A stretch of DNA of 64,000 bases from Gemella haemolysans (GTDB lineage: Bacteria > Bacillota > Bacilli > Staphylococcales > Gemellaceae), in the NCBI RefSeq assembly GCF_028308085.1, contig NZ_JAQMFS010000057.1, positions 35,302-99,301 of the forward strand, in the 5' to 3' direction. A program made the position numbers and the translations under genes. The notes beneath the pieces were generated by a model that saw only the letters and a list, made by a program, of their open reading frames with translations, had not been told where the DNA came from and did no database searches. Every line of letters starts with the position of its first letter. The stretch's first letter is position 1. Below, piece by piece: positions 28,977 through 39,345 of the stretch.

Positions 28977-31160
28977 TTAATCCTTTCTAGTTAAGTTGGC
29001 ATACTCGATTAGTAATGTTTTCACACCAACTTCACTAAATTCAACTTTAACACTATCGCTTGTAATATCTAATACTTTACCTTCTCCAAATTTCTTATGA
29101 ATAACAGCATCACCAATTCCATAATTAGTACTTACAGCATTCTTAGGTTTATCTGATATTTTAATTTTTGGACTAAGTCTACTAATAAATTTATTTGCTT
29201 CTTCAACATTTGAGCTAGTAGACTCAAATGAAGTTCCAAAAGATGATTCAAAGTGCATAAGCTTATTAGGTACTTCATCTAAAAATCTAGAACGTTTATT
29301 CATCTTAATAGAACCAAATTGCATACGTCTATTAGCATATGACATAAATAGTTTTTCTTTAGCACGTGTAATTGCAACATATGCTAAACGTCTCTCTTCT
29401 TCCATCTTATTCTTCTCATCAGCACTACTTTCCGCATCACGAATTGAAGGGAATAGATTTTCTTCAAGTCCCATAATAAAGACTACTTTATATTCTAATC
29501 CTTTTGCGGCATGAACAGTAGATAACACAACAGAATCTTCTTCATTTTCATCATCAGCGTCAGATGTAAGTGACATTTCAGAAATAAAGTCAATAAGACT
29601 ATCATTCATACTTGAGAATTGTTTAGCTGAAGACACTAATTCAGAAATATTCTCTATTCTACTTTCAGCATAAGCATCATTTGATTCTTTTAGCATATTT
29701 TCATATCCAGAATCTTTATAAATACCAATAATCAACTCATCAATTGAGTATTTATCAGTTTCTGAATATTTTTCTATTAGATTTGTTAATAAGTGGACAT
29801 TAGTTGTAATTTTCTTAGATACCCCTACTGCCTCTATATTTTTCAAAGCATCAAATAACGATATACCATATTGTGTTGCATAGTTGTCAATTTTTTCCAT
29901 TGAACTTGCTCCAATACCACGTTTAGGAACATTTATAATTCTTCTTAGACTAAATTCATCATCTCTATTAACTATAACATTAAGATAAGCTAGTAAATCA
30001 CGCACCTCTTGACGTTGTATGAATTTTAGAGATCCAATAAGTTTATATGGTATACCAAAAGATAAACAAGAATTCTCCATTTGACGAGAAAGATAGTTTG
30101 CACGATATAAAATAGCAATATCCTTATACGATATACCTTCTTTTTTCAATTCTAGAATTTTTTTCGCGATATCATCTGTTTCATCTTTATCATTTGAAGC
30201 AGCGTAAACTGATATCTTACCTCCACCTTTGTTTTCAGACCATAGAGCCTTTTCTTTTCTATCAGTATTATTTTTAATTACCGCATTTGCTGCATCTAAA
30301 ATAGTTGAATTAGAACGATAGTTTTGATCTAAGAAAATTAGCTCAACATCTTTATAATCTTTTTCAAAGTTAATAATATTATCACTACATGCACCACGCC
30401 AACTATAGATACTTTGATCATCATCCCCAACAACACATACGTTTTTATGGATTTCTGATAACATTTTAATTAATCTATATTGAATTACGTTAGTATCTTG
30501 ATACTCATCGACATGAATATATTCAAATTTATTTTGATAAATAGCTAGTACTTCAGGGAATTTCTTAAATAGTATAATAGTTTTTAACATAAGGTCATCA
30601 AAATCAAGTACACTATTTTTCTTTAGATATCTTTGGTAATGAGCATATATTTCAGCTACGTTTTTCATATATCCAAAACGTGATTGTTCTCTCATAGCCT
30701 TTACAGTAGTCATACTATTTTTCGCATTTGAAATTATTTTTAGTATATTAGCTGGTTGATATGAGTCTTCTGAAAGATTAAGATTTTTAACAATTGTTTT
30801 TATAATACTTTTTTGTTCACTAGTATCCAAAATTGTAAAGTTTTTATTATATCCTAATAGTTCTATGTGTTGACGTAGAATTCTTACACACATTGAGTGG
30901 AAGGTATTTATCCAAATGTATTTAGAAGTTTCTCCTACTAATGCATAAATTCTTTCTTTCATTTCTTTAGCTGCTTTATTAGTGAATGTTATCGCTAGTA
31001 TATTACTTTCTAATACATTTTTCTCAGCGATTAAGTATGCAATTCTATTAGTTAATACACGTGTTTTCCCACTACCAGCACCAGCTATAACCATTACTGC
31101 ACCATCAGTTTTTAAAATAGCTTTTAGCTGATTGTCATTCATATTTTGTACAAAATTCAC
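28977..31160 (-). CDS. pcrA: ATP-dependent DNA helicase PcrA (UvrD family)
   Basis: PcrA is an essential 3'-5' SF1A helicase that removes RecA and unwinds DNA in repair and rolling-circle replication. Visible motifs are Walker A AGAGSGKTRVL (about residue 27), TFTNKAAKEM, DEYQDTN, VGDDDQSIYSWRGA, FLDQNYRS and VVLSTVHAAKGLEY. The C-terminal region has VGDAV-like GIGDAVIHKKFGEG, the RNA-polymerase-interacting Tudor-type fold. The 727 residues are typical. It begins after the recA transcript and heads an operon with ligA, lapA and recJ. Confidence 0.97.
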   Translation of the reverse strand: MNFVQNMNDNQLKAILKTDGAVMVIAGAGSGKTRVLTNRIAYLIAEKNVLESNILAITFTNKAAKEMKERIYALVGETSKYIWINTFHSMCVRILRQHIELLGYNKNFTILDTSEQKSIIKTIVKNLNLSEDSYQPANILKIISNAKNSMTTVKAMREQSRFGYMKNVAEIYAHYQRYLKKNSVLDFDDLMLKTIILFKKFPEVLAIYQNKFEYIHVDEYQDTNVIQYRLIKMLSEIHKNVCVVGDDDQSIYSWRGACSDNIINFEKDYKDVELIFLDQNYRSNSTILDAANAVIKNNTDRKEKALWSENKGGGKISVYAASNDKDETDDIAKKILELKKEGISYKDIAILYRANYLSRQMENSCLSFGIPYKLIGSLKFIQRQEVRDLLAYLNVIVNRDDEFSLRRIINVPKRGIGASSMEKIDNYATQYGISLFDALKNIEAVGVSKKITTNVHLLTNLIEKYSETDKYSIDELIIGIYKDSGYENMLKESNDAYAESRIENISELVSSAKQFSSMNDSLIDFISEMSLTSDADDENEEDSVVLSTVHAAKGLEYKVVFIMGLEENLFPSIRDAESSADEKNKMEEERRLAYVAITRAKEKLFMSYANRRMQFGSIKMNKRSRFLDEVPNKLMHFESSFGTSFESTSSNVEEANKFISRLSPKIKISDKPKNAVSTNYGIGDAVIHKKFGEGKVLDITSDSVKVEFSEVGVKTLLIEYANLTRKD

Positions 31161-31215
31161 AGTTATTTCTCCTATTTTTTCTCTAATTATATTTTATCAT
31201 ACTTTCAAAATAAAA

Positions 31216-31271
31216 GGGAGTGACTCAAAAATCTTGATTTTTGGAAAATCGATTTTATTGAGTCAGTCCCT
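31216..31271. repeat. Dispersed repeat, copy B (one palindrome only)
   Basis: GGGAGTGACTC and GAGTCAGTCCC arms enclose AAAAATCTTGATTTTT and AAAATCGATTTTAT segments. It corresponds to the second palindrome of the copies at 666-797 and 35386-35518 but lacks the first. Between the recA microprotein gene and pcrA it may act as a terminator hairpin. Confidence 0.7.
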
Positions 31272-31297
31272 CTATTTTTATTTAGTTTGTATATAGA

Positions 31298-31390
31298 TTA
31301 TAAGAATATTGCTATAGCAGAGATAAATCCACTAGCTAATATAATAAAAATCATTAACCATAATACAATTTTAAATAATTTTTTATTCAT
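31298..31390 (-). CDS. 30-residue single-helix membrane protein (DUF4044-like)
   Basis: This short frame starts 5 bases after the recA stop. It encodes MNKKLFKIVLWLMIF followed by IILASGFISAIAIFL and a TAA. A basic N-terminus plus one membrane helix matches the pattern of the tiny DUF4044 proteins of lactic-acid bacteria and relatives. The ribosome-binding site GGTGAGGT lies inside the recA end. Translation is inferred from the site, the coupling and the composition; the function is unknown. Confidence 0.6.
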   Translation of the reverse strand: MNKKLFKIVLWLMIFIILASGFISAIAIFL

Positions 31391-31395
31391 ATATA

Positions 31396-32535
31396 TTATT
31401 CTACCTCACCTAATGTTTCAATCCCTAAGTCAAGTTCATCGATGTCATCATCTTCAGCATTTTCTACAACTGAGTCAGTTTTTTTCCCAGTTTTATTCAT
31501 CATTTCTTCCCTAACAAGACCATAAATTTCATTGTAAAGTTCTTCATTTTCCTCGAAAACTTTTTTCACATTTTCACGACCTTGTCCTAAACGCTCTCCA
31601 TTATAAGAGAACCATGATCCAGATTTATTAATAATATCTAAATCAACTGCAAAATCAAGAGTTTCTCCAATTTTAGAAATTCCTTCACCAAACATAATAT
31701 CTACTTCTGCAATTTTAAATGGTGGAGCTACTTTATTTTTAACAATTTTAATTTTTGTTCTGTTACCTAAAATTTCACTATCAGCACCCTTAATTGCTTC
31801 ACCTTTACGTACGTCAATACGAACTGTAGAATAGAATTTCAGTGCACGTCCACCAGTTGTTACTTCTGGGCTACCAAACATTACACCTACTTTTTCACGA
31901 AGTTGGTTAATAAATAACGCAATAGTATTAGCTTTATTAATTTGACCAGTTAATTTACGTAAAGCTTGTGACATAAGACGAGCTTGTAAACCAATATGGT
32001 TAGCCCCCATAACTCCATCGATTTCAGCTTTTGGTACTAATGCTGCAACTGAGTCGATAACGATAATATCAATAGCTCCTGATAAAATTAATTTTTCAGC
32101 AATATCAAGCGCTTGTTCTCCGCTATCAGGCTGAGATAGGAAAAATTTACCTGGTGTGAAATCAACACCTAGAGCTTTTGCATATTCGATATCAAGTGCA
32201 TTTTCAGCATCTATAAATGCAGCAATACCACCTGTTTTTTGAACTTCTGCAATTGCATGTAAAGCTATTGTAGTTTTCCCAGATGATTCTGGACCATAAA
32301 CTTCAACAATACGACCTTTTGGATACCCTCCAATTCCTAAAGCTGAGTCAATCGCTAATGAACCTGATGATACAGCTTCAACTTTAATCGGATTTTCAGA
32401 TGAAATATCCATAATAGCACCTTTACCATATTCTTTTTCAATTACTTTTATGGCTTCATTAATAGCGGCTTGACGTGCTTTTAAATCGTCTTTTTCTATA
32501 TGAGTGACTTGTTTATCTTTTGATTTTTTTGCCAT
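31396..32535 (-). CDS. recA: Recombinase RecA
   Basis: RecA forms filaments on single-stranded DNA, drives strand exchange and activates LexA cleavage. Seen here are Walker [10 protein letters not shown] (about residue 72), Walker [11 protein letters not shown], the loop L1 region [24 protein letters not shown] and loop L2 [21 protein letters not shown]. The acidic tail ([19 protein letters not shown]) is typical. The start is placed at the ATG at 32535, which has AGAAAGGA upstream. A TTG 9 codons earlier would overlap the preceding gene. It has 379 residues. Confidence 0.98.
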   Translation of the reverse strand: MAKKSKDKQVTHIEKDDLKARQAAINEAIKVIEKEYGKGAIMDISSENPIKVEAVSSGSLAIDSALGIGGYPKGRIVEVYGPESSGKTTIALHAIAEVQKTGGIAAFIDAENALDIEYAKALGVDFTPGKFFLSQPDSGEQALDIAEKLILSGAIDIIVIDSVAALVPKAEIDGVMGANHIGLQARLMSQALRKLTGQINKANTIALFINQLREKVGVMFGSPEVTTGGRALKFYSTVRIDVRKGEAIKGADSEILGNRTKIKIVKNKVAPPFKIAEVDIMFGEGISKIGETLDFAVDLDIINKSGSWFSYNGERLGQGRENVKKVFEENEELYNEIYGLVREEMMNKTGKKTDSVVENAEDDDIDELDLGIETLGEVE

Positions 32536-32551
32536 TGTTTTTCCTTTCTGC

Positions 32552-33466
32552 TTATTCTCCAATTACTGTAGTTAAAGTTCCAATACCTTCAACAGTGATT
32601 TTAATTTCATCACCTGTTTGTAAGAATCTTGGTGGGTTTTGCGCTGCACCTACTCCTGCAGGTGTACCAGTAGCAATGATGTCACCAGCTTCTAGTGGAA
32701 CAATTTTACTAATTTCCGCCAATACATCATCAACTCTAAATAACATTTCTGATGTCATAGCATTTTGTTTAATTTCTCCATTAATTTTTGTTACGATACT
32801 CATTGATTCCGGTGAACTAACTTCATCTTTAGTTACTAGATAAGGACCTACAACTGCAGATTTTTCTAATGATTTTCCTAGGAAAAATTGTCCATGTTTG
32901 TATTGTAAGTCTGTAGCTGTAATGTCATTCATGATTGTGTAACCAAAAATATAATCTAAAACTAATGGTCTTAGTATGTTTTTACCTGGTTTAGCTATTA
33001 CTACAGCAAGTTCTCCTCCGAAGTCTAAGCTATCTGTAATATTTTTATGAGATGGAACTACTTCATTATTTCCAGCTAGAGCTGTTGTTGCTTTCGTAAA
33101 GATAAGAACATCCTTAGGAGTTTTAGCAAGCTCATCTCCAAGTTCATTAACATGAGCCTCATAATTGTGTCCAACACAAAGAATATTTTTTGGTGTTCTT
33201 GTAATAGGTGAACGCCAAATTATTTTATCAAATGGTACTTTATAACTTTCAGCTTTACCACTTTCTTCAACTAATTTTAGTACTTTTCTAATTTTTTCAA
33301 TGAAAGAAACTCCATATACTTCAATTGCTTCTCTTAGAGTCGCAGGTATTTTATCAGTATTATCAAAATCTTCTAGTACTTTAATTAGATTCCATGCACT
33401 TTCTTCACGTTTTACTTTAACTCCATATAATTCATTATCGTTATAACTGAATGATAAAAATTTCAT
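32552..33466 (-). CDS. Fumarylacetoacetate hydrolase family protein
   Basis: This 304-residue cytoplasmic enzyme has the FAH fold. The metal-binding pattern appears as [30 protein letters not shown] and [13 protein letters not shown], and the C-terminal [17 protein letters not shown] motif is conserved. Relatives act as acylpyruvate hydrolases or oxaloacetate decarboxylases; the exact substrate is not clear from the sequence. AGGAGG precedes the ATG. recA begins 16 bases downstream, so recA may be partly expressed from its promoter, an unusual partner for recA. Confidence 0.88.
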   Translation of the reverse strand: MKFLSFSYNDNELYGVKVKREESAWNLIKVLEDFDNTDKIPATLREAIEVYGVSFIEKIRKVLKLVEESGKAESYKVPFDKIIWRSPITRTPKNILCVGHNYEAHVNELGDELAKTPKDVLIFTKATTALAGNNEVVPSHKNITDSLDFGGELAVVIAKPGKNILRPLVLDYIFGYTIMNDITATDLQYKHGQFFLGKSLEKSAVVGPYLVTKDEVSSPESMSIVTKINGEIKQNAMTSEMLFRVDDVLAEISKIVPLEAGDIIATGTPAGVGAAQNPPRFLQTGDEIKITVEGIGTLTTVIGE

Positions 33467-33542
33467 AGTTGCCTCCTCGACTGTTATAATTTCTTTAAGT
33501 TATTATACCATACTTTTAGTAATATTACTATAGAATAATTCA

Positions 33543-33591
33543 AAAAAATTAAGTTATCCGTATATTTATTTATATAAAATAAGGATAACTT
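33543..33591 (-). terminator. Rho-independent terminator of uvrC
   Basis: Minus-strand stem AAGTTATCC pairs with GGATAACTT across a 23-base AT-rich loop and is followed by seven T. It lies just beyond the uvrC stop. Confidence 0.75.
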
Positions 33592-33597
33592 AATAAT

Positions 33598-35346
33598 TTA
33601 TAAATTATTTTTCAAATTGTTTATTACATCTTTTGGAATACCTAATTTTAACAGTCTTTCTTCAGATGCTTCTTTAATTTCTTCAATTGAAGAAAATGTT
33701 TTAAGTAAGAGATTCTTTCTCACTTTTCCAATACCTTGAATATTGTCCAAACTAGAATTATACATATTTTTAGTTTTAATTGCTCTATGATAAGTAATAG
33801 CAAATCTATGTACTTCGTCTTGTATTTGTTTTAAAAACAGATATTCTGCTGAAGTTTTTGGAAATTCAATTATTTCGTAGTCATCAGTAATAATATACTC
33901 TGTTATATGTTTATCATTTTTTGCTAAACCAATAATTTTAATTTGTGTTAATCCAAGCGTTTCATGAACAATCTCTATCGCAGCATTAAGATGGTTTTTT
34001 CCACCATCGACAATTAATAATTCTGTATTAGTTTTCTTATCTTTATAGTTTCTATACAAAACTTCTTTCATCGTCTGAACATCATTTATTCCCATAGATT
34101 CATCGATTTTAAATTTTCTATAGTTATATGTATTTTTTTTACCATTTGTAAAATTTACTTTTACCGATACGGCATCTACCCCCATAATATTCGAGTTATC
34201 AAATGCATCAATACTATCTATTGATTTAATGCCTAGTTTCTCAGCTATGTTATTTAATGTTACTTGTAATTTACGTTCTTTTAATTCTTCAATTGCTAAA
34301 TTATTATCTAAATAATATCTAGCATTTTCTTTTACTGTATCTAATATCTTCCTATGATTTCCTCTTTTTGGAATTATAATCTTACAATCAACTACAGTTG
34401 ATAATAAATTATCATCAACTTCATCAATATAGATTTCTTTAGGTAATTTATTCATGGCATAGTATTGAATTAAATAAGAATATAAAATCTGATCTGGACT
34501 ATCGTATAGATTAAAATATTCAACTTTACGTTCAATAATATTACCTAATCTAGATAAAAATATTTGAATACAGATATAATCATTATTAAAACTATACCCT
34601 ATGTAGTCGCGATCTATATTATTGCTATCTGCAACAACTTGATTCTGTACTGAAACCTCAATAGATTTTATATAACTATGAATCTGACCTGCAGCTTCAA
34701 ATTCAAGATTTTTAACATGGTCTTGCATTTTATTATTTAAGTCTTCTAAAATTTCTTTAGTATTACCTGTTAGAAATGATTTTATTTTATTAATCTGAGT
34801 TTTATATTCGTCAGGTGTAATCTTTTTAGCACATGGTCCTATACATTCACCTATTTGATAATACATACATGGACGTTTTTCTACAGGATTACACTTTCTA
34901 AGTGGGTATATTTTATCGAGAATCTTTTTTACTTCCATCGCAGATTTGATATCAACATACGGCCCAAAATAAATATTTTTATTACTCTTTTTATATTTTC
35001 TTGTCATTAATAACCGAGGATGTTCTTCCTTAGTAATCATCAAATAAGGGTAACTCTTATCATCTTTTAATCGAATATTAAAGTACGGTCTATATTTTTT
35101 TATTAAGTTGTTCTCAAGTAATAATGCTTCCTTCTCTGAGTTTACTATAATGTATTCAAGATCTTCAATTTTTGAAACTAAAGTTTGTGTTTTTTTATTG
35201 TGAGTCCCAGTAAAGTAACTTTTTACTCTATTCTTTAAATTTTTAGCCTTACCTACATAAATTATTTCTCCAATGTTATCTTTATATAGATAACAACCAG
35301 GATTATCTGGAAGTAATTCTAATTTTTTTTGTAATGTTAAATTCAT
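33598..35346 (-). CDS. uvrC: Excinuclease ABC subunit C
   Basis: UvrC makes both incisions in nucleotide excision repair with UvrA and UvrB. The N-terminal GIY-YIG domain is visible (NPGCYLYKD, IIYVGKAKNLKNRVKSYF). Then come the four-cysteine-like segment (CNPVEKRPCMYYQIGECIGPC), the UVR motif, the RNase H-like domain (SIDAFDNSNIMG) and the final helix-hairpin-helix. It has 582 residues. The ATG at 35346 is favoured because GGTGAT lies 5 bases upstream; an in-frame ATG 4 codons earlier has no such site. Confidence 0.96.
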   Translation of the reverse strand: MNLTLQKKLELLPDNPGCYLYKDNIGEIIYVGKAKNLKNRVKSYFTGTHNKKTQTLVSKIEDLEYIIVNSEKEALLLENNLIKKYRPYFNIRLKDDKSYPYLMITKEEHPRLLMTRKYKKSNKNIYFGPYVDIKSAMEVKKILDKIYPLRKCNPVEKRPCMYYQIGECIGPCAKKITPDEYKTQINKIKSFLTGNTKEILEDLNNKMQDHVKNLEFEAAGQIHSYIKSIEVSVQNQVVADSNNIDRDYIGYSFNNDYICIQIFLSRLGNIIERKVEYFNLYDSPDQILYSYLIQYYAMNKLPKEIYIDEVDDNLLSTVVDCKIIIPKRGNHRKILDTVKENARYYLDNNLAIEELKERKLQVTLNNIAEKLGIKSIDSIDAFDNSNIMGVDAVSVKVNFTNGKKNTYNYRKFKIDESMGINDVQTMKEVLYRNYKDKKTNTELLIVDGGKNHLNAAIEIVHETLGLTQIKIIGLAKNDKHITEYIITDDYEIIEFPKTSAEYLFLKQIQDEVHRFAITYHRAIKTKNMYNSSLDNIQGIGKVRKNLLLKTFSSIEEIKEASEERLLKLGIPKDVINNLKNNL

Positions 35347-35385
35347 TATTATCACCATTTAATTGTATATTAACTTTTTAAAAAA

Positions 35386-35518
35386 GGGAGTGACTCAAAA
35401 ATCGTGATTTCATAGAAATCGATTTTGTCGAGTCACCCCCGCACAGTTTATTAGATATCTAAAAAGCTTACCCAAAGCGAATTTAGATATCAATAAACCA
35501 CTGCGTCTATGAGTTCTC
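35386..35518 (-). repeat. Dispersed double-palindrome repeat, copy C
   Basis: On the minus strand the element begins GAGAACT. It has the palindrome GTTTATTGATATCTAAA / TTTAGATATCTAATAAAC, then GGGGGTGACTCGACAAAATCG paired with GATTTTTGAGTCACTCCC. It aligns with 666-797 throughout, with its palindromes better preserved. It fills most of the 217-base gap between prkC and uvrC and carries no gene. Confidence 0.75.
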
Positions 35519-35575
35519 ATGTAAACTATTTTTAAAATCTAGTACTTTCGAGTCAGCACCTTTCATTATCATTAT

Positions 35576-37498
35576 TTAGCTATTATCTCTTCTGTCATTA
35601 TTATTTATATTAGTTGAAGAGTTTGTATTTCTTGAAGATGAATTATTAGAGTTATTATCATTATTTGTTCTAGCATCAGTATCAGAATCTTCTTTTGAAG
35701 TTTTCTTCTCTTTTCCTTTAGAAATTATAATTTCAAGTGATTCCTCACTAGGGATTATACTAGACCCACTTCTTATACTTTGAGAAATTACTGTACCAGC
35801 TTCTTTATCTGAGTATTCTTCTTTATAAGAAACATTTTTAAATCCATAAGAAGCAATTACACTTTCAGCTCTACTACTATCTTCACCGACTAAATTAGGC
35901 ATAGAAACTTTTTTCTTACCACTTGAAACTTGAATAATTAGTTCTTTCTCTTTCGGAACTATTTCTGTACCCGCTGGGATATTTTGAGAAACTACTTTAC
36001 CTGTATCAAATCTGTCGCTTTCAACTTTTTCAACAGTAATATTCTTAAATCCTAGTTTCGATGCGTTTCTTTTTACATTATCTTCATTCATACCAACAAA
36101 GTTAGGCATATCAACAGTTTTCTTACCAGATGAAACACGTAAATCAACTTTTGATCCTTTTCTGACTTTTTTACCAGCCTTAGGATCACTATCAATAACT
36201 GTTTTTTCTTTTACATCATCACTAGCAACTTCAGTAATATCTCCAACTTCTAAGCCAGCTTTAACAATAGTAACTTTTGCTTCCTCTAAAGTCTTATTAC
36301 GAACATCAGGTGCAGAGACACTATTAGCACCTATTAAATAGTTATATGTGAAAAATGCTCCAACAATAATTGCTACAATTGCTAGTATTGCTAAGAATAT
36401 ATGTTTAGCCTTAGAAGTTTGCTCCTTATCATTTTTCTTACTTACACTATTATAACTATTTTTGTACTGCTTATTCTGATATCCCCTATTGTTATTGTTA
36501 TTTTGTCGTTGATTCTCTTCATAATCGTAATAATCATCTTCTTCATTATAATTATTATAATCTGAATAACCATGAGGATTATCAATAGGATTTCTATCAA
36601 TATATTGAGTTTGATTATAGTTGTTATTTTGAGCTGGTTCTGTTGGTATTTTGAATCCTGTATATTTATTTTCATGTAATCGTTCTGGATTTAATACAGT
36701 ACTTAAATCTTCAAATAACTCCTTCGAACTTATATATCGTTCATTAGGGTTTTTCATTGTAGCATGAAGTACTATATTTTTTACACTTTGAGGTACATTA
36801 TCTCTATATTTATCGATATCAGGAAGCTCTTCTTGCAAATGTTTTAAAGCGATAGCAACTGCTGATTCACCTTTGAAAGGTATTTGACCTGTTATCATTT
36901 CAAAAATAAGAATACCAAGAGAATATATATCACTTTGAGCTGTAGCAACATTTCCGCGAGCTTGTTCTGGAGATAAATAATATACAGTCCCTAACATTTG
37001 ATTTGTTTGAGTCAATGTAGTATCTCCATATGCTCTAGCAATACCAAAATCTGTAATCTTACATGTTAAATTCTCATTCATTAAAATATTCTGAGGTTTA
37101 ATATCTCTATGAATAATACCATTCTGATGGGCATGACTTAGTCCCGCTGCAATTTGCTTCGCTATATGAACAATTGTTTCGATAGGAATACGTGGATTTT
37201 TTATCATGTAGTCTTTTAAAGTCATTCCTTCTACATACTCAAGTATTAGATAGTAAAATTCTCCTTCGTTCTCCACGTCATAAATAGATACTATATTAGG
37301 ATGAGAAAGACTAGTTACTGCTTTAGCTTCTCTATTAAATCTTTTTACAGCATCTTCATCATTAGCATCAATTTTAAATGTTTTAATAGCTACTTGTCTA
37401 TCTAAAATCGTATCATAACCTAACCAAACAGTGGCCATTCCACCTGTACCTAGATGATCTAAAATTTTATATCTATTACATATAATTTTATTTATCAT
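35576..37498 (-). CDS. prkC: PASTA-domain serine/threonine protein kinase (PrkC/StkP family)
   Basis: This membrane kinase senses muropeptides or lipid II and phosphorylates division and cell-wall proteins. The kinase domain (residues 1-270) shows GTGGMATVWLG, the catalytic HRDIKPQNIL and DFGIARA, with an activation loop TTLTQTNQMLGT. A cytoplasmic juxtamembrane stretch (about 290-360) is unusually rich in Asn, Tyr and Gln. One membrane helix (about 375-398) is followed by three PASTA domains and an Asn/Ser-rich tail of about 40 residues. The 640 residues are typical. It overlaps prpC by 11 bases. Confidence 0.95.
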   Translation of the reverse strand: MINKIICNRYKILDHLGTGGMATVWLGYDTILDRQVAIKTFKIDANDEDAVKRFNREAKAVTSLSHPNIVSIYDVENEGEFYYLILEYVEGMTLKDYMIKNPRIPIETIVHIAKQIAAGLSHAHQNGIIHRDIKPQNILMNENLTCKITDFGIARAYGDTTLTQTNQMLGTVYYLSPEQARGNVATAQSDIYSLGILIFEMITGQIPFKGESAVAIALKHLQEELPDIDKYRDNVPQSVKNIVLHATMKNPNERYISSKELFEDLSTVLNPERLHENKYTGFKIPTEPAQNNNYNQTQYIDRNPIDNPHGYSDYNNYNEEDDYYDYEENQRQNNNNNRGYQNKQYKNSYNSVSKKNDKEQTSKAKHIFLAILAIVAIIVGAFFTYNYLIGANSVSAPDVRNKTLEEAKVTIVKAGLEVGDITEVASDDVKEKTVIDSDPKAGKKVRKGSKVDLRVSSGKKTVDMPNFVGMNEDNVKRNASKLGFKNITVEKVESDRFDTGKVVSQNIPAGTEIVPKEKELIIQVSSGKKKVSMPNLVGEDSSRAESVIASYGFKNVSYKEEYSDKEAGTVISQSIRSGSSIIPSEESLEIIISKGKEKKTSKEDSDTDARTNNDNNSNNSSSRNTNSSTNINNNDRRDNS

Positions 37499-38234
37499 GG
37501 TTTACACCCCCTAGATTTTTTATTATAGCTACAGATATATTATCTACTCCTCCGCGATTTACACACAATTCTATTAGTTTTTCTACAGATATTGATAATT
37601 CATTGTTTCTAACTATATCTTGAATTTCTTCGTTTTCTATCATGTTTGTTAAACCGTCAGAACATAGTAAAAAATAATCATAGTTGCTTAAATCATCAAT
37701 AAACGTGTGTAAATTAATATTATCTCTTGTAGCTAATGCTTGAGTTAGTACATGGCGTTCTGGATGAGTTTTTGCTTCTTCTTGTGTTATAGCTCCGGCA
37801 CTTATTAAGGCTCCAACAAATGAATCTTCTACAGTAACAACATTCATCTCATTATCTTTAGTCAAACCATACGCGCTACTATCACCAATATTATAAACAA
37901 CAACTTGATTGTCAAATGTAGCTACTGTGACAATAGTAGTTCCCATTTTTTTATTCTTTTCTTGTGATTTATTAAATAATTCTAAGTTCAATTTTTCTAT
38001 TTTATCACAAAGCCAATTTTTCATATTATTAAAATTGGCAAACGTTAAATCTTGCCATTCTTTTTCTAAAGTCGACACGATATAATTACTTGAATATGCT
38101 GCATTACTATGGCTCCCTACTCCATCACAAACAACTGCAAGGACTTCTCCTTGTTTATTCTTTGTAACACTAACTGCATCTTCATTTTTTTCTTTTCTTC
38201 CCTTATTACTATTATACGAATATACTAGTGGCAT
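37488..38234 (-). CDS. prpC: PP2C-type protein phosphatase, PrkC partner
   Basis: This cytoplasmic Mn2+-dependent phosphatase reverses PrkC phosphorylation. PP2C motifs visible are NEDAVSV near the start, [37 protein letters not shown] and [12 protein letters not shown]. These include the aspartates that bind the two metals. The 248 residues match StpI/PrpC. It overlaps prkC at its 3' end by 11 bases and rlmN at its 5' end by 23, so the phosphatase and kinase are translated together. Confidence 0.96.
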   Translation of the reverse strand: MPLVYSYNSNKGRKEKNEDAVSVTKNKQGEVLAVVCDGVGSHSNAAYSSNYIVSTLEKEWQDLTFANFNNMKNWLCDKIEKLNLELFNKSQEKNKKMGTTIVTVATFDNQVVVYNIGDSSAYGLTKDNEMNVVTVEDSFVGALISAGAITQEEAKTHPERHVLTQALATRDNINLHTFIDDLSNYDYFLLCSDGLTNMIENEEIQDIVRNNELSISVEKLIELCVNRGGVDNISVAIIKNLGGVNHDK

Positions 38235-39345
38235 CTGGAATTCCTCCTTTTACCTCTTCCTTACGTTCTTTAGCACGAAGTTGTCCACAAGCTGCATCTA
38301 TATCATCACCTTGTGTTCTTCTAATTGTCACATTAACTTTATTTTTCTTAAGCACTTTTTCAAATGCAAATATATCACTTTTACTTGTTCTAACGTAGTT
38401 ACGTTCAGGAACATAGTTAATAGGAATTAAGTTAACATGACAGTTTAGACCTTTAATAATCTCCGATAATTTCTCTGCATGTTCTTTTTGGTCGTTTACT
38501 TTACCCATTAGACCATATTCAAAAGTAATACGACGATTAGTAGTTTCTTGATAATATTTTAAAGCTTCCATAAGCTTATCAATATTATAAGCTCTGTTTA
38601 CTGGCATGATTTTACTTCTTAATTCATTAGTAGGTGCATGTAAAGAAACCGCGAAGTTAATTTGAACTTTTTCATTCGCAAAATCATATATTTTTGGAAC
38701 TATTCCAGAAGTTGAAACAGTAATGTGTCTAGCTCCAATATTAAAACTTTCATCACTATTTACTATTCTGATGAAATCCATCATCTCATCGTAGTTTTCA
38801 AATGGTTCACCAATACCCATAATTACGATACTAGAGATACGTTCACCTTTTTTATCTAATTCTTGTTGAACTTTTAACACTTGAGAAACTATCTCACCCG
38901 CTTCTAAATTACGTTTTAAACCACCAAGTGTTGAAGCACAGAAAGTACAGCCGATACGACATCCTACTTGTGTTGTTACACAAAGAGAATTTCCGTATTT
39001 ATTTTTCATAAGTACACTCTCAATTGTATATTTATCTTGTAGCTCAAATAAGAACTTCATAGTACCATCAGCTGATTCTTGTTTAATTATTGTTTTTAAA
39101 GTTGTAATTTCGAACTCTTCAGCAAGTTTTTCTTGTAATGATTTAGGTACATTTTTCATTTCTGAAAAGTCTGTAACCCTCTTTTTATATAACCAATCAT
39201 AAATCTGCTTAGCTCTAAATTTCTTTTCACCAATACTAACAATATACTCTTCTAATTGATCTAATCTTATAGAATATATTGACATTTTATCGAAATCTTT
39301 TAACCATCTAGACTTTTTATAACCTTTAAAATCTGAAATTAACAT
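38212..39345 (-). CDS. rlmN: Dual-specificity RNA methyltransferase RlmN
   Basis: This radical-SAM enzyme methylates C2 of A2503 in 23S rRNA and A37 of some tRNAs. The CxxxCxxC cluster motif is in [10 protein letters not shown] (about residue 130), with [21 protein letters not shown] and the C-terminal catalytic Cys in the AACGQL segment. The 377 residues are a little long at the N-terminus. The ATG at 39345 has GGAGG upstream; an internal Met at residue 21 would give the usual N-terminus but has no clear site. It overlaps both neighbours. Confidence 0.96.
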   Translation of the reverse strand: MLISDFKGYKKSRWLKDFDKMSIYSIRLDQLEEYIVSIGEKKFRAKQIYDWLYKKRVTDFSEMKNVPKSLQEKLAEEFEITTLKTIIKQESADGTMKFLFELQDKYTIESVLMKNKYGNSLCVTTQVGCRIGCTFCASTLGGLKRNLEAGEIVSQVLKVQQELDKKGERISSIVIMGIGEPFENYDEMMDFIRIVNSDESFNIGARHITVSTSGIVPKIYDFANEKVQINFAVSLHAPTNELRSKIMPVNRAYNIDKLMEALKYYQETTNRRITFEYGLMGKVNDQKEHAEKLSEIIKGLNCHVNLIPINYVPERNYVRTSKSDIFAFEKVLKKNKVNVTIRRTQGDDIDAACGQLRAKERKEEVKGGIPDATSIFV

